A DNA stretch of 31,726 nucleotides from Euryarchaeota archaeon UBA124 (GTDB taxonomy: Archaea > Thermoplasmatota > Poseidoniia > Poseidoniales > Poseidoniaceae), in assembly GCA_002502215.1 (NCBI GenBank), contig DAPT01000055.1, positions 1 to 31,726 on the forward strand, in the 5' to 3' direction. The position numbers were made by a program, and so were the translations under genes. Numbering within the stretch: the stretch's first letter is position 1; every line of letters starts with the position of its first letter. Positions 1-7,049 of this stretch are shown here, one piece after another. The notes under the pieces were generated by a model. It was given only the letters and a program-made list of their open reading frames with translations. It made no database searches and was not told the DNA's origin.

Positions 1-60
1 GGCCATCACCACGAGTACGAGAGGGAGCGTCGATGGTCGCTTCCACCAAGACTGGTCCAT
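1..60 (-). CDS. 5' end of a leftward gene with an apparent signal peptide (cut by window edge)
   Basis: Reading leftward from an ATG at 60 gives 20 uninterrupted codons: two Trp, a short basic stretch (Lys-Arg), then Leu/Val-rich residues up to the window edge. This resembles the start of a signal peptide or membrane anchor. The start lies about 26 nt from a TTTTAA box at 84-89 that could serve both this gene and the one at 112, which supports a leaderless start. The product cannot be identified from 20 residues. It was chosen because of the codon pattern and promoter geometry. A chance open stretch is possible. Confidence 0.45.
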   Translation of the reverse strand, partial: MDQSWWKRPSTLPLVLVVMA

Positions 61-83
61 GTCAAGCCGTGAGGGCAGCCCTC

Positions 84-89
84 TTTTAA
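84..89. promoter_or_regulatory. Candidate bidirectional TATA box
   Basis: The hexamer TTTTAA reads TTAAAA on the other strand. Its centre is about 25-26 nt from the ATG at 112 and about 26 nt from the leftward ATG at 60. Archaeal TATA boxes sit about 25 nt before the transcription start, so both transcripts would begin at or next to their start codons. Neither ATG has a clear ribosome binding site, which agrees with leaderless mRNAs. This is inferred from spacing only. Confidence 0.4.
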
Positions 90-111
90 CAAGACCCTGC
101 GTCCACGGACT

Positions 112-1074
112 ATGAGGAAGCCAACAGCCTTGCTGGTAGCGCTATTCCTCGCTGTAATTCTCTCATCCCAATCCGTTGCTCACATTGGTCATTTTGGAGA
201 ATATGCTCCTGCAAAAATGTATGATGTCCGCACCTTTGATGTTGAATGCGCCCTCTCCAACGAGACATGTTCTTCGCAAGGAACAGCACACTTCATCGAA
301 TACTTCTCAGCCGATTGGTGCGAGCCTTGTGCCCTCGTATCGGAAGAACTCGATTCCCTAAACCGAACGGACACGGTTATTATTCAACACCACCCATCAC
401 CAGGAGACCTCCATTTCTATTCGGAATCCAACATACGATTGTATGAAACATACGGCTTTTGGGGAGTCCCTGATGTGGTTCTCAATGGAGAGGGGCTTCT
501 TGTCGGCCCGTCCCAATCAAATGAATTGGAGTCAACATTGGACAACTTTACGCGTGAATGGACGGGCTTCCTTGAGCTCAACATGACCAATGGGATGCTC
601 TCTTGGCAAGCAGATGACGGTCACGTTGTGCATGTTTGGATTACGAAAAATCGTCCACACGAATATTCGCTTGTCGACCAGCCACTTGTCGTGACAGATC
701 ACGCCTTCGCCAACGTAACGAACGAGATTTTCAATTACACGAACGATACGAACGATACGGAGATGCCGTATCACATCTACAACAGTTCGATGAACATCTC
801 ACATCTTTTGGACCAAAACGTGACCAGCATCGTTGTAACACTCGAAACACCTGGCCGAATTCCGCTGACCAGAGCCTCTTCCCTCAGCTCACAAGGATAC
901 GATTTGGTGGATGAAGGACCAAACGATTTCTTCCCTGAGCAACTCAGGGAGGGTGGTGAATCCGATTTAGCCATCGCTGTCTTCGGTTTGATGCTTGCTG
1001 CAATCGTCCCAGCCTTCATCATGTATGTTCAGGCCGTTCGAAAACAGAAGGCTTTGACCGATGAGTCTGAATGA
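112..1074 (+). CDS. Exported, membrane-anchored thioredoxin-like protein
   Basis: A 320-residue protein with an N-terminal signal peptide (hydrophobic core about residues 5-22) and a C-terminal transmembrane helix (about 285-307) followed by a short basic tail, so most of it faces outside. A thioredoxin-type redox motif WCEPC is at residues 69-73, in the usual setting after a hydrophobic beta strand (HFIEYFSADWC), and a cis-proline-like GVP follows near residue 117. The fold is therefore likely a disulfide oxidoreductase or thiol reductase acting outside the membrane. The region after about residue 150 is not recognised. I count eleven N-x-S/T sequons, suggesting heavy N-glycosylation. The start has no ribosome binding site and fits a leaderless mRNA from the box at 84-89. 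Its partner protein is unknown. Confidence 0.8.
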   Translation: MRKPTALLVALFLAVILSSQSVAHIGHFGEYAPAKMYDVRTFDVECALSNETCSSQGTAHFIEYFSADWCEPCALVSEELDSLNRTDTVIIQHHPSPGDLHFYSESNIRLYETYGFWGVPDVVLNGEGLLVGPSQSNELESTLDNFTREWTGFLELNMTNGMLSWQADDGHVVHVWITKNRPHEYSLVDQPLVVTDHAFANVTNEIFNYTNDTNDTEMPYHIYNSSMNISHLLDQNVTSIVVTLETPGRIPLTRASSLSSQGYDLVDEGPNDFFPEQLREGGESDLAIAVFGLMLAAIVPAFIMYVQAVRKQKALTDESE

Positions 1075-1144
1075 GAACCTTCCGATGGGTTGAAGAACAT
1101 GACCTCAGTCGAAAGCAACGACGGTTACGTCACTAGGTGAAAAA

Positions 1145-1402
1145 ATGGTCAAGCCAGCACGACTCCACACGCGTTTTGAACGAGCTCGAATCATCGGTGC
1201 TCGTGCACTCCAAATCGGGATGGGCGCCCCTCTTTACGCCAAGGAAGATGAGCTTCGTAAAGAGTTCAAGGCTGAACTTATTTCCCTCTATGGACTTGAA
1301 GAAGCAAGCGTTCGCTTCGTCCTCGACCCTCTCAAGATTGCAGTTTATGAGTACGACAACGAACTCATTCCAATCGATATCGATCCTCACCTTGATGAGT
1401 GA
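1145..1402 (+). CDS. rpoK: DNA-directed RNA polymerase subunit K (Rpb6/omega homologue)
   Basis: An 85-residue protein. Residues 9-29 (TRFERARIIGARALQ, then IGMGAP) are the hallmark of archaeal RpoK, which clamps the largest polymerase subunit and aids assembly. The C-terminal block DPLKIAVYEYDNELIPIDI (61-79) matches the second conserved part of the family, the EF..G.IPI region. Between them lies about 30 residues (30-60), charged and partly helical, longer than the short linker I know from other archaeal RpoK proteins (Thermococcus RpoK is near 57 residues). The ATG has a good ribosome binding site (aggtga, 5 nt spacing). The gene follows the thioredoxin-like gene by 70 nt and converges on the SMR gene. 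Confidence 0.88.
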   Translation: MVKPARLHTRFERARIIGARALQIGMGAPLYAKEDELRKEFKAELISLYGLEEASVRFVLDPLKIAVYEYDNELIPIDIDPHLDE

Positions 1403-1440
1403 TTAAAGAACTGGCGTCCTCATCGAATCAGAGGGTTGAA

Positions 1441-1779
1441 TCAAGCACTGAGTTCACCGGTCTCGCTCATGAAGCGAAGAACGACAACACCGATGACAAT
1501 CAGACTGATTCCAACAACACCAGCAGAATCGATTTTCTGATCGTAAAGAAAGTAAGACACGATGGTGATGGTCGCAACGCCAACACCCGACCAAATTGCG
1601 TAGGCAACTCCAACAGGTATCGTATCAAGTGTAAGCGAAAGAAAATAGAAGGCTGCACAATAGCCGACCACGACAATCAGTGAAGGACCCCAACGGGTGA
1701 AGCCTTCCGTCGATTTGAGCGAGGCAGTTGCGACGACTTCTGAGAAAATTGCCAATCCCAAGAAAAGCCACTTGCTCAT
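1441..1779 (-). CDS. Small multidrug resistance (SMR) family transporter
   Basis: A 112-residue, four-helix membrane protein of the EmrE/QacE/Gdx family. Members work as dual-topology dimers that exchange protons for cationic drugs, quaternary amines or guanidinium. The essential membrane glutamate is Glu14, in the context LFLGLAIFSEVVATASLKST. The helix-3 signature VAYAIWSGVGVA is present, and the length is typical. SMR proteins with ..SE..AT..LK.. and AIW.G.G resemble the QacE/EmrE branch more than the SugE/Gdx branch, but I cannot be sure of the substrate. The stop is 39 bases from the convergent rpoK stop. An AT-rich stretch at 1834-1842 could be its TATA box, giving a leader of about 30 nt. 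Confidence 0.9.
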   Translation of the reverse strand: MSKWLFLGLAIFSEVVATASLKSTEGFTRWGPSLIVVVGYCAAFYFLSLTLDTIPVGVAYAIWSGVGVATITIVSYFLYDQKIDSAGVVGISLIVIGVVVLRFMSETGELSA

Positions 1780-2029
1780 GGATCAGAATGCTCATCGAAT
1801 GCAATTGAACGTTGCGAATTCTTGCTTTTGGGGATAATTAACTGATATCAACAAAACGAATTCCAAGTGAGCAACTATTCCGTTGGGAGAACGTGAAAGC
1901 ATTCTTGCCCAAGCATTAGGTTTGAATTTGAGCGAAGATTGACGATAATTTACGGGAAGTCAATCACATCGGTATTGCTCTCGCTAGGTAACACGAAATC
2001 TTGTTGGCAGTGTCTTGAAGTTTTGACGA
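1780..2029. other. Non-coding gap between the SMR gene and the small membrane protein gene
   Basis: About 250 bases with no convincing gene. The stretch ATAATTAAC at 1834-1842, read on the minus strand as GTTAATTAT, is a possible TATA box for the SMR gene. A short rightward open frame ending at about 1940 reads like coding sequence for roughly 20 residues (ends in LGLNLSED) but has an in-frame stop just before it and no ribosome binding site. It could be the remnant of a gene or chance. I see no RNA gene. Confidence 0.4.
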
Positions 2030-2272
2030 TCAAATGACGTCGATTCGAACGGGGCTTGTCGATACATTTTCTTCTGACGCTTTGTCCTTCTGTTGCGACT
2101 TGACGAGCAGTGTGCAAAATGCAACACATACAACAAGTGGTAGCAACAAGGGCAAAAACATCTCAAGCGATTGTTGTACAAAGAGTGCAACAACCCCAAT
2201 CAATCCAAATATAAATCCCACACCGTTGAGTAGTGGAATCGAAGCTCCGTCGTCCATTTTTTGGTTCAGCAT
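2030..2272 (-). CDS. Small hypothetical membrane protein (two helices)
   Basis: An 80-residue frame with two hydrophobic segments (about residues 13-34 and 36-57) and a charged C-terminal tail rich in Lys, Glu and Ser, typical of a small integral membrane protein. I do not recognise a family. In favour of a real gene, the ATG at 2272 lies 25 nt from a TATA-like GTATAT at 2294-2300, the same geometry seen at other leaderless starts here, and the hydrophobic pattern is well formed. Against it, there is no homology I can name and a longer rightward frame overlaps it. That rightward frame is Ser/Thr/Cys-rich and looks like its shadow. Confidence 0.5.
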   Translation of the reverse strand: MLNQKMDDGASIPLLNGVGFIFGLIGVVALFVQQSLEMFLPLLLPLVVCVAFCTLLVKSQQKDKASEENVSTSPVRIDVI

Positions 2273-2503
2273 GATTTCGATAGGAATTCTAAAGGTATAT
2301 GACAGTATGTTTTTCCAAAATTGTACTTTTTCGCGGAGATGTCCTCGCAGTACATCGTTTTAAGCAAATATCTCGTTAGGATTTTCGTGTATTTTGTTAC
2401 CCTTTTTTGTTATTTTCCAGTCCGTTTTTGTAATTTGCAAGCTTGAATATGATTTTTGATTCTAAACCCACCCGCATGGATACGCTGGATTTGTCTGAAT
2501 GCA
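2273..2503. other. AT-rich intergenic region with an imperfect hairpin
   Basis: About 230 bases between the dioxygenase stop and the small membrane protein. It is strongly T-rich on the plus strand around 2385-2440, with several T runs. An interrupted inverted repeat spans 2323-2353, with GTACT and AGTAC arms around a shorter inner stem. No reading frame here looks coding. The T runs would suit termination of a rightward transcript, but no rightward gene ends here, so their role is unclear. Confidence 0.4.
2294..2300 (-). promoter_or_regulatory. Candidate TATA box for the small membrane protein
   Basis: The plus strand reads GGTATAT, on the minus strand ATATACC. Its centre is about 25 nt upstream of the ATG at 2272, which would make the mRNA leaderless. 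Position and base composition are the only evidence. Confidence 0.35.
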
Positions 2504-3595
2504 TCAAGCGTTGAATCCGTAATAATCGGATTGAATTACGTCTTCCAAGGATTGTCGTGGGAGAAGAACCGTGCGCACTGCCCACAGATCGGTAAAGATT
2601 CGATATGTTGCCGTCTTATCGAGATAATCGACGCCGCTTGATCCACCTGTTCCCATTCTTCTCCCAATCATTCGCTCAACCATTCTTGCGTGTGCGTGAC
2701 GGAACAGAAGCATGGATTGTTCGAGTTGAACCGTCGAGTCAATCAGACGGCGTGGCCATGAAAGAAGGGGTAATTCTGGATAGGATTCAATGAACAGCAA
2801 ACCTGCTCGGGCGCGATTAGTGATGCCATTAGGCTTGAGAAAGTCTCGTGCAGATGCAAGATTTCCATCCATGCGCGGCTTCAGGGCGTCGGTGCTTCCG
2901 TGGCCAATCGAAACCATGTGAGAGATGACTTGATCGGCATGCAAGGCCATCGTTGCGAGGTGGGCATCGACATAAGCATCAATCACTTCACGATCACCAT
3001 CATCCGAGGGGGTTGAACCGTTGACTGGTGTTCGTGACAGCCATGATGAAATGAGTTCGACAATTGTTGGTTCTCTCGAAATCGACTGAAGGGTTTCAAA
3101 TGCTTCATCGTTGATTTTTCCTTCATCATTGAGTTTTTTCATGTGGGCCATTGGATCCATGTCGGCCACTCGCGATTCTTTCTTGAGGCCAAGTCGCATC
3201 TCCATAGCTCTCATCTGCCAAGATTCGAAACCGGAGGAAGTTCCGAGACGATCTCTGAATGCAAGGAAACCTTGTGGGCTTAACGTCTCCATTACTTTCC
3301 ATTGATTGGCAAGAAGACGAAAGATTTCAATGACACGCTCAAAATGATGAACGATTTTTGGCAAATACTTCTCATCCACGGAGGCCTTTGCAAGATAACC
3401 GTGGGCTGCATCGAGTTCTGTTCGCACCTGTTTGAACCATAATTCGAAGGCTTGATGTGTGATGATAAAATGTAATTCGTCATTGGTTGGAGAAGGATTG
3501 TGCCCCTCTGGCCCATCCTGCAACTGAAGCAATTCATCAAGACGAAGATACCCGGAATAGGTCATTCGATTCGTTGGAGAACCTGAACCTGCCAT
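2504..3595 (-). CDS. kynA: Tryptophan 2,3-dioxygenase
   Basis: Heme enzyme that opens the indole ring of L-tryptophan with O2 to give N-formylkynurenine, the first step of the kynurenine route. From the ATG at 3595 it has 363 residues. Family signatures are present: TYSGYLRLDELLQLQ at the N-terminus, THQAFELWFKQVRTEL with the distal base His (residue 47), SSGFESWQMRAMEMRLG in the middle, and HARMVERMIG followed by MGTGGSSGVDYL at the C-terminus, where the His of HAR (residue 302) should be the heme ligand. A GTG 20 codons upstream (3655) is also open. ATG 3595 or 3565 are more likely, because the family usually begins shortly before TYSGYL. No other kynurenine pathway gene is in the window. 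The divergent neighbour is purP. Confidence 0.93.
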   Translation of the reverse strand: MAGSGSPTNRMTYSGYLRLDELLQLQDGPEGHNPSPTNDELHFIITHQAFELWFKQVRTELDAAHGYLAKASVDEKYLPKIVHHFERVIEIFRLLANQWKVMETLSPQGFLAFRDRLGTSSGFESWQMRAMEMRLGLKKESRVADMDPMAHMKKLNDEGKINDEAFETLQSISREPTIVELISSWLSRTPVNGSTPSDDGDREVIDAYVDAHLATMALHADQVISHMVSIGHGSTDALKPRMDGNLASARDFLKPNGITNRARAGLLFIESYPELPLLSWPRRLIDSTVQLEQSMLLFRHAHARMVERMIGRRMGTGGSSGVDYLDKTATYRIFTDLWAVRTVLLPRQSLEDVIQSDYYGFNA

Positions 3596-3708
3596 GAACC
3601 CTGATGGAGATTCGGCACTTGAACTCTTCACCCAATTGCGGTGAAATTCTGCCACACTATTGTGTTCCTAAGGATAACAGTCATAGGGTGCATACGAAAC
3701 CCCTCGAC

Positions 3709-4821
3709 ATGGGCGTAGACCACTCCACACTCCTCTCCTGGCTCGCGGACTACGACAAGGACAACATCACCATCGGTGTTGTTGCATCGCATTCGTCCCT
3801 ACAAATCCTCCATGGTGCACGTGTCGAGGGATTCCGCACGCTCGGTATTGCCGTTGGAGAAAACCGTCGACGCTTCTACAAAGCCTTCCCTGGTGCAGAA
3901 CCAGACGAATGGTTGATGCTCGAGAATTATCGTGAGATGTTCGATTATGCTGAATGGTTTCGAGAGAAAAATGTGATCATTGTTCCACATGGATCGCTGG
4001 TTGAATACCTCGGTAGCGAAAACTTTCGCAACTTAGAGGTTCCAACATTTGGTAACCGGGGCATTCTGCGTTGGGAAAGTAGTCGTGCAAAGCAACGTGA
4101 TTGGTTGAAAGCCGGAGGTTGTACAATGCCGAAAGTGCTTGAAGATCCACACGACATCGACGGTCCTGTAATTGTCAAATACGCTGGTGCAAAAGGTGGC
4201 AGAGGTTACTTCATCGCTCGTGATTATCGTGATTTCCGACGAAATGTCGACATCGAGGAAGAATTTACAATTCAGGAATACGTCCTTGGGTGCCGATATT
4301 ACCTCCATTTCTTCTTTGACCCTCTTGCAACCGATGGATATCAGGTTCAAGGACGTGGTAAATCCGCCGGCAAGAATCTCGGGCGTCTAGAGCTGCTCTC
4401 AATGGACCGTCGTGACGAGGCCAACGTTGACGAATTCTACAAACTCGGGTCATTGCGAGATTTACGAGAATCTGGTATGGAGCCCTCATTTGTTGTAACT
4501 GGAAATCAACCTGTTGTGATTCGCGAATCGTTGCTTCCGAGAGCATTCGAAATGGCCGAGGGAACCGTGGCTGCTTCTTTCGAATTGGAAGATGAATCAA
4601 GAGGCATGATTGGTCCGTTCTGTTTGGAGACCATCGTAACGGATTCGTTGGAATTCAAAGTGTTTGAAATCAGTGCACGCATCGTGGCCGGTTCAAATCC
4701 GTTTGTCGGAGGATCACCTTACTCTGACATCAACGAAACCCGAATGTCAACTGGGCGTCGCATTGCTCGAAGCGTACGTAATGCGCTCAGGGATGATCGC
4801 CTGGACGACATTCTTTCGTGA
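3709..4821 (+). CDS. purP: FAICAR synthetase (formate- and ATP-dependent), PurP
   Basis: Archaeal purine synthesis enzyme that formylates AICAR with formate and ATP, replacing the transformylase half of bacterial PurH. At 370 residues from the ATG at 3709 the length is normal. Conserved stretches include ITIGVVASHSSLQILHGA near the N-terminus, IIVPHGSLVEYLG, FGNRGILRWESSR, the ATP-grasp segment VIVKYAGAKGGRGYFIA, LELLSMDRRDEANVD, VVTGNQPVVIRESLLP and the C-terminal MIGPFCLE and FEISARIVAGSNPF. The open frame extends upstream to an ATG at 3604, but the extra residues overlap the divergent dioxygenase gene and do not look like the family. The stop codon shares the palindrome TGACGTCA with the stop of the convergent gene. 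Confidence 0.95.
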   Translation: MGVDHSTLLSWLADYDKDNITIGVVASHSSLQILHGARVEGFRTLGIAVGENRRRFYKAFPGAEPDEWLMLENYREMFDYAEWFREKNVIIVPHGSLVEYLGSENFRNLEVPTFGNRGILRWESSRAKQRDWLKAGGCTMPKVLEDPHDIDGPVIVKYAGAKGGRGYFIARDYRDFRRNVDIEEEFTIQEYVLGCRYYLHFFFDPLATDGYQVQGRGKSAGKNLGRLELLSMDRRDEANVDEFYKLGSLRDLRESGMEPSFVVTGNQPVVIRESLLPRAFEMAEGTVAASFELEDESRGMIGPFCLETIVTDSLEFKVFEISARIVAGSNPFVGGSPYSDINETRMSTGRRIARSVRNALRDDRLDDILS

Positions 4822-4826
4822 CGTCA
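4819..4826. other. Palindromic double stop TGACGTCA between convergent genes
   Basis: This 8-base perfect palindrome supplies the TGA of purP (4819-4821) and, on the other strand, the TGA of the coiled-coil gene (4824-4826). Only two bases separate the two genes, so transcripts from both sides must overlap. Confidence 0.8.
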
Positions 4827-6146
4827 ACCTAAATCGGGTGCTGGGGGGACACCAGAACCGTCATCTTCGGCCTCAGTGCCTACTTCACTTTCAATTTCAT
4901 CAACAAGTTCGCCAAATTCAACTTGCTTTGGAGTGCTCTCATCAATGAGAATCTGGTCCGCACCGACTTCACCGCTTTCAGCTCGTCGGAGTTGTTCCTC
5001 CAAATCTCGCTTGATTCGTTCCCTCTCTTCCATGGTAGGAACACTGAAGGAACAGACGAGTTGTATCTCCTCACCGAAGGTCAATTCCCCAGTGTATTCC
5101 ATCAGATCACCGTACGCATTGGCGATAACTTGGAATTTTGTCGGATCTTTGGAACGACGCTTCTTGTGCTTCTTGTAATAATGAACAAACACTTGGTAGG
5201 TTCCCGCAGGTGCTTCACCTTCTGGCCAAACCACGTTCTCAACTGGTTTTCGTGAGTCTGGTCGGACGTTTGCGTCAACATCGAGTTCACCGTTACAGGC
5301 TGATTTCCGATTCCCTCCGTGAATTCGCTCACCGGATGGGCAGACGACGTGAAGATCGAGGTCGTTGTAATTGTTCCACATCAGCGAAACTTGAACATCG
5401 GATGAGCGAGCACCTTCTCGCTCAAGACGGGCTCGAAGTTCCTCAAGTGCACGGGAAGCAGCCTCTCGACGTTGGAGTGCTTCCTTTTCTTGCGCTGCAC
5501 GAATTTCTTTCAAACGTTCTTCTTCGGCTGCTGCAAGTTCAGCTTGTCTGGCCGCTTCCTCTGCATCACGCTCTGCTTGTGCAGCAGCGTCTCTCTCAGC
5601 GTTCGCTCGTGCCTCTTCAGCAGCACGTTCTGCCTCGATACGATCCTTCTCAGCTTGTTCTTCTTGGTCTTTCTTGAGCCGTTCTTGTTGTTCAGCGAGG
5701 GCTGCTTCTTCCTCTTCGAGGCGACGACGCTCTTCTTCGTCTTCTCGACGAGCCCATTCCTCGTCACGGCGACGGCGACGCTCAAGCATTTCCTCTTCCG
5801 TCTCTTCGCTTTCTTCTTCCTCAAGCGCAAGCGGTTCCGGCTCAACAACGGGCTCAACAACGGGCTCAACAACGGGCTCAACCTGCGGTTGTTCTTGTTG
5901 AATCAGTGAGATGCTTCCACCAGACAAGTTTCGGCGTCGACGCTCGGACTCAATCAACATGAGTTTGCGTTCAAATTCTGAACGTGCACTGGAAAAACTT
6001 GAACCTTGAACAGGCGTTCTCAATCCATCGGCAATCATGCCTTGCCGTACCTCAAGAGCGGCATCTCGGCGAATAAGAATGAACCAAACACCGAGAAGAA
6101 AGCCTCCTCCTAGAATGGCCAGGACAAGAATGGAACCTGTTTCCAT
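4824..6146 (-). CDS. Membrane-anchored coiled-coil protein with YfaP/DUF2135-like domain
   Basis: 440 residues from the ATG at 6146. One transmembrane helix (4-24) is followed at once by Arg-Arg, which by the positive-inside rule puts the rest in the cytoplasm. Then come a linker with a VEPV repeat (about 89-105, encoded by a 12-base tandem repeat), a long Glu/Arg/Ala coiled coil (about 110-245), a globular domain (250-370) and an acidic C-terminus ending in a short Pro-containing tail. The domain begins VQVSLMWNNYNDLDLHVVCP and has GTYQVFVHYY later. This matches the YfaP/DUF2135 pattern of a beta-sandwich with an aspartate-rich DLDLHV strand. The function is unknown; TolA/TonB-like spanning is a superficial similarity only. 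A longer open frame reaches 6530 but the extra part overlaps aroA'. The start is 27 nt from a TATA-like box. Confidence 0.8.
   Translation of the reverse strand: METGSILVLAILGGGFLLGVWFILIRRDAALEVRQGMIADGLRTPVQGSSFSSARSEFERKLMLIESERRRRNLSGGSISLIQQEQPQVEPVVEPVVEPVVEPEPLALEEEESEETEEEMLERRRRRDEEWARREDEEERRRLEEEEAALAEQQERLKKDQEEQAEKDRIEAERAAEEARANAERDAAAQAERDAEEAARQAELAAAEEERLKEIRAAQEKEALQRREAASRALEELRARLEREGARSSDVQVSLMWNNYNDLDLHVVCPSGERIHGGNRKSACNGELDVDANVRPDSRKPVENVVWPEGEAPAGTYQVFVHYYKKHKKRRSKDPTKFQVIANAYGDLMEYTGELTFGEEIQLVCSFSVPTMEERERIKRDLEEQLRRAESGEVGADQILIDESTPKQVEFGELVDEIESEVGTEAEDDGSGVPPAPDLG
5839..5882 (-). repeat. 12-base tandem repeat encoding Val-Glu-Pro-Val units
   Basis: The unit GGCTCAACAACG (plus strand) occurs three times head to tail at 5839-5874, followed by a partial fourth copy to 5882. 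It lies inside the coiled-coil gene and encodes the linker repeat. Copy number could vary between strains by slippage without breaking the frame, because each unit is four codons. Confidence 0.9.
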
Positions 6147-6170
6147 GATTCTCGGAAAGCATACTGTGTC

Positions 6171-6176
6171 TTTTAT
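6171..6176 (-). promoter_or_regulatory. Candidate TATA box for the coiled-coil gene
   Basis: The plus strand reads TTTTAT, on the minus strand ATAAAA. Its centre is about 27 nt upstream of the ATG at 6146, matching the leaderless spacing seen elsewhere in the window. No ribosome binding site precedes that ATG. Confidence 0.4.
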
Positions 6177-6245
6177 CATTTGCTTACTTAATTTGAGGAT
6201 TGAGTGTATGCAAAGCATTGAATGTGTCAAGCATCTCGTCATGCC

Positions 6246-7040
6246 ATGAACAAGTCCGAACGGCTTGAACATCTCCTTCCAAACGGAAGAGGCGTATGGA
6301 TTCCGATAGACCACGGAATGTCGGACTATCCAACCCAAGGTTTGGAGGACACGGAAGATTTGATTCGACAGTTGGTCTCTGCTGGGGTCAATGCGATTGT
6401 TGCCCAAAAAGGGGTTGTGAGTCACTACAACCACCTTTGCACAGACAGCAGCACGAGCATGGTGATTCACTTTTCTGCGTCGACCCGTCACGGTGGAAGA
6501 GACGCCACTCGGAAGGTGTCCGTAGGACAAGCATCAGAGGTTGAAGCAAGAGGCGGTCTCGCCGCTTCTGCCCAAGTCAACATTGGCTCTGAAGGTGAAG
6601 CAGAGATGCTGGAAGCGATGGGCGACTTGACCACGCAGTGTCACCAACTTGGGTTGCCTGTTCTTGGAATGATTTACGCACGCGGGCCCAATCTTAACAT
6701 CGTTGAAGGGGACTCGACACGAGGTGTCGCCCATGCAGCTCGAGTGGCTTTTGAGATTGGCTGTGATGTCGGGAAAACAACGTGGACCGGCGACGAAGAA
6801 TCCTTTTCTCAAGTTACCTCTGCTGCTCCTATTCCTTTGCTCGTTGCTGGGGGAGCGAAAACCAATACCCATGAAATGCTGTCAATGGTCGAGAAGGCCA
6901 TGAAAAACGGGGCTGCAGGAGTCTGCATGGGGCGCCAAGTCTTCGCACACGATTCACCTGAATCCGTTGCAAAGGCATTGATGATGATCGTTCATGATGG
7001 TTCATCTGCGGAAGATGCGATGAAAGCCGTCAACCTATGA
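6246..7040 (+). CDS. aroA': 2-amino-3,7-dideoxy-D-threo-hept-6-ulosonate (ADH) synthase
   Basis: Class I aldolase of the DeoC/FbaB type that makes ADH from L-aspartate semialdehyde and 6-deoxy-5-ketofructose 1-phosphate. It is the first step of the archaeal route to dehydroquinate, which avoids erythrose 4-phosphate and DAHP synthase. With the ATG at 6246 it has 264 residues. Recognisable sites are WIPIDHGMS (Asp22), GMIYARG (Tyr144), GKTTWTGD with the Schiff-base Lys177, LVAGGAKTNTHEML and GVCMGRQVFAHD, in the order of Methanocaldococcus MJ0400. An in-frame ATG at 6222 adds eight residues and is nearer to a weak AT-rich box at 6185-6192, so it cannot be excluded. First gene of the aromatic cluster; three bases precede the next frame. 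Confidence 0.92.
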   Translation: MNKSERLEHLLPNGRGVWIPIDHGMSDYPTQGLEDTEDLIRQLVSAGVNAIVAQKGVVSHYNHLCTDSSTSMVIHFSASTRHGGRDATRKVSVGQASEVEARGGLAASAQVNIGSEGEAEMLEAMGDLTTQCHQLGLPVLGMIYARGPNLNIVEGDSTRGVAHAARVAFEIGCDVGKTTWTGDEESFSQVTSAAPIPLLVAGGAKTNTHEMLSMVEKAMKNGAAGVCMGRQVFAHDSPESVAKALMMIVHDGSSAEDAMKAVNL

Positions 7041-7049
7041 GGGATGTGC

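Noticed and set aside
1870..1943. Short coding-like frame ending in LGLNLSED
   Set aside because: An in-frame stop shortly upstream leaves fewer than 25 codons, with no start signal. Perhaps a remnant, not a supportable gene.
2034..2363. Rightward 109-residue frame overlapping the small membrane protein
   Set aside because: Ser/Thr/Cys-rich with no domain. The leftward frame has better hydrophobic pattern and promoter spacing.
2385..2440. T-rich plus-strand tract as a terminator
   Set aside because: No rightward gene ends upstream of it; both neighbours run leftward.
5472..5909. Rightward frames rich in Phe/Leu or Ser/Arg opposite the coiled-coil gene
   Set aside because: Shadows of the Glu/Arg-rich coding strand; low complexity and no ribosome binding site.
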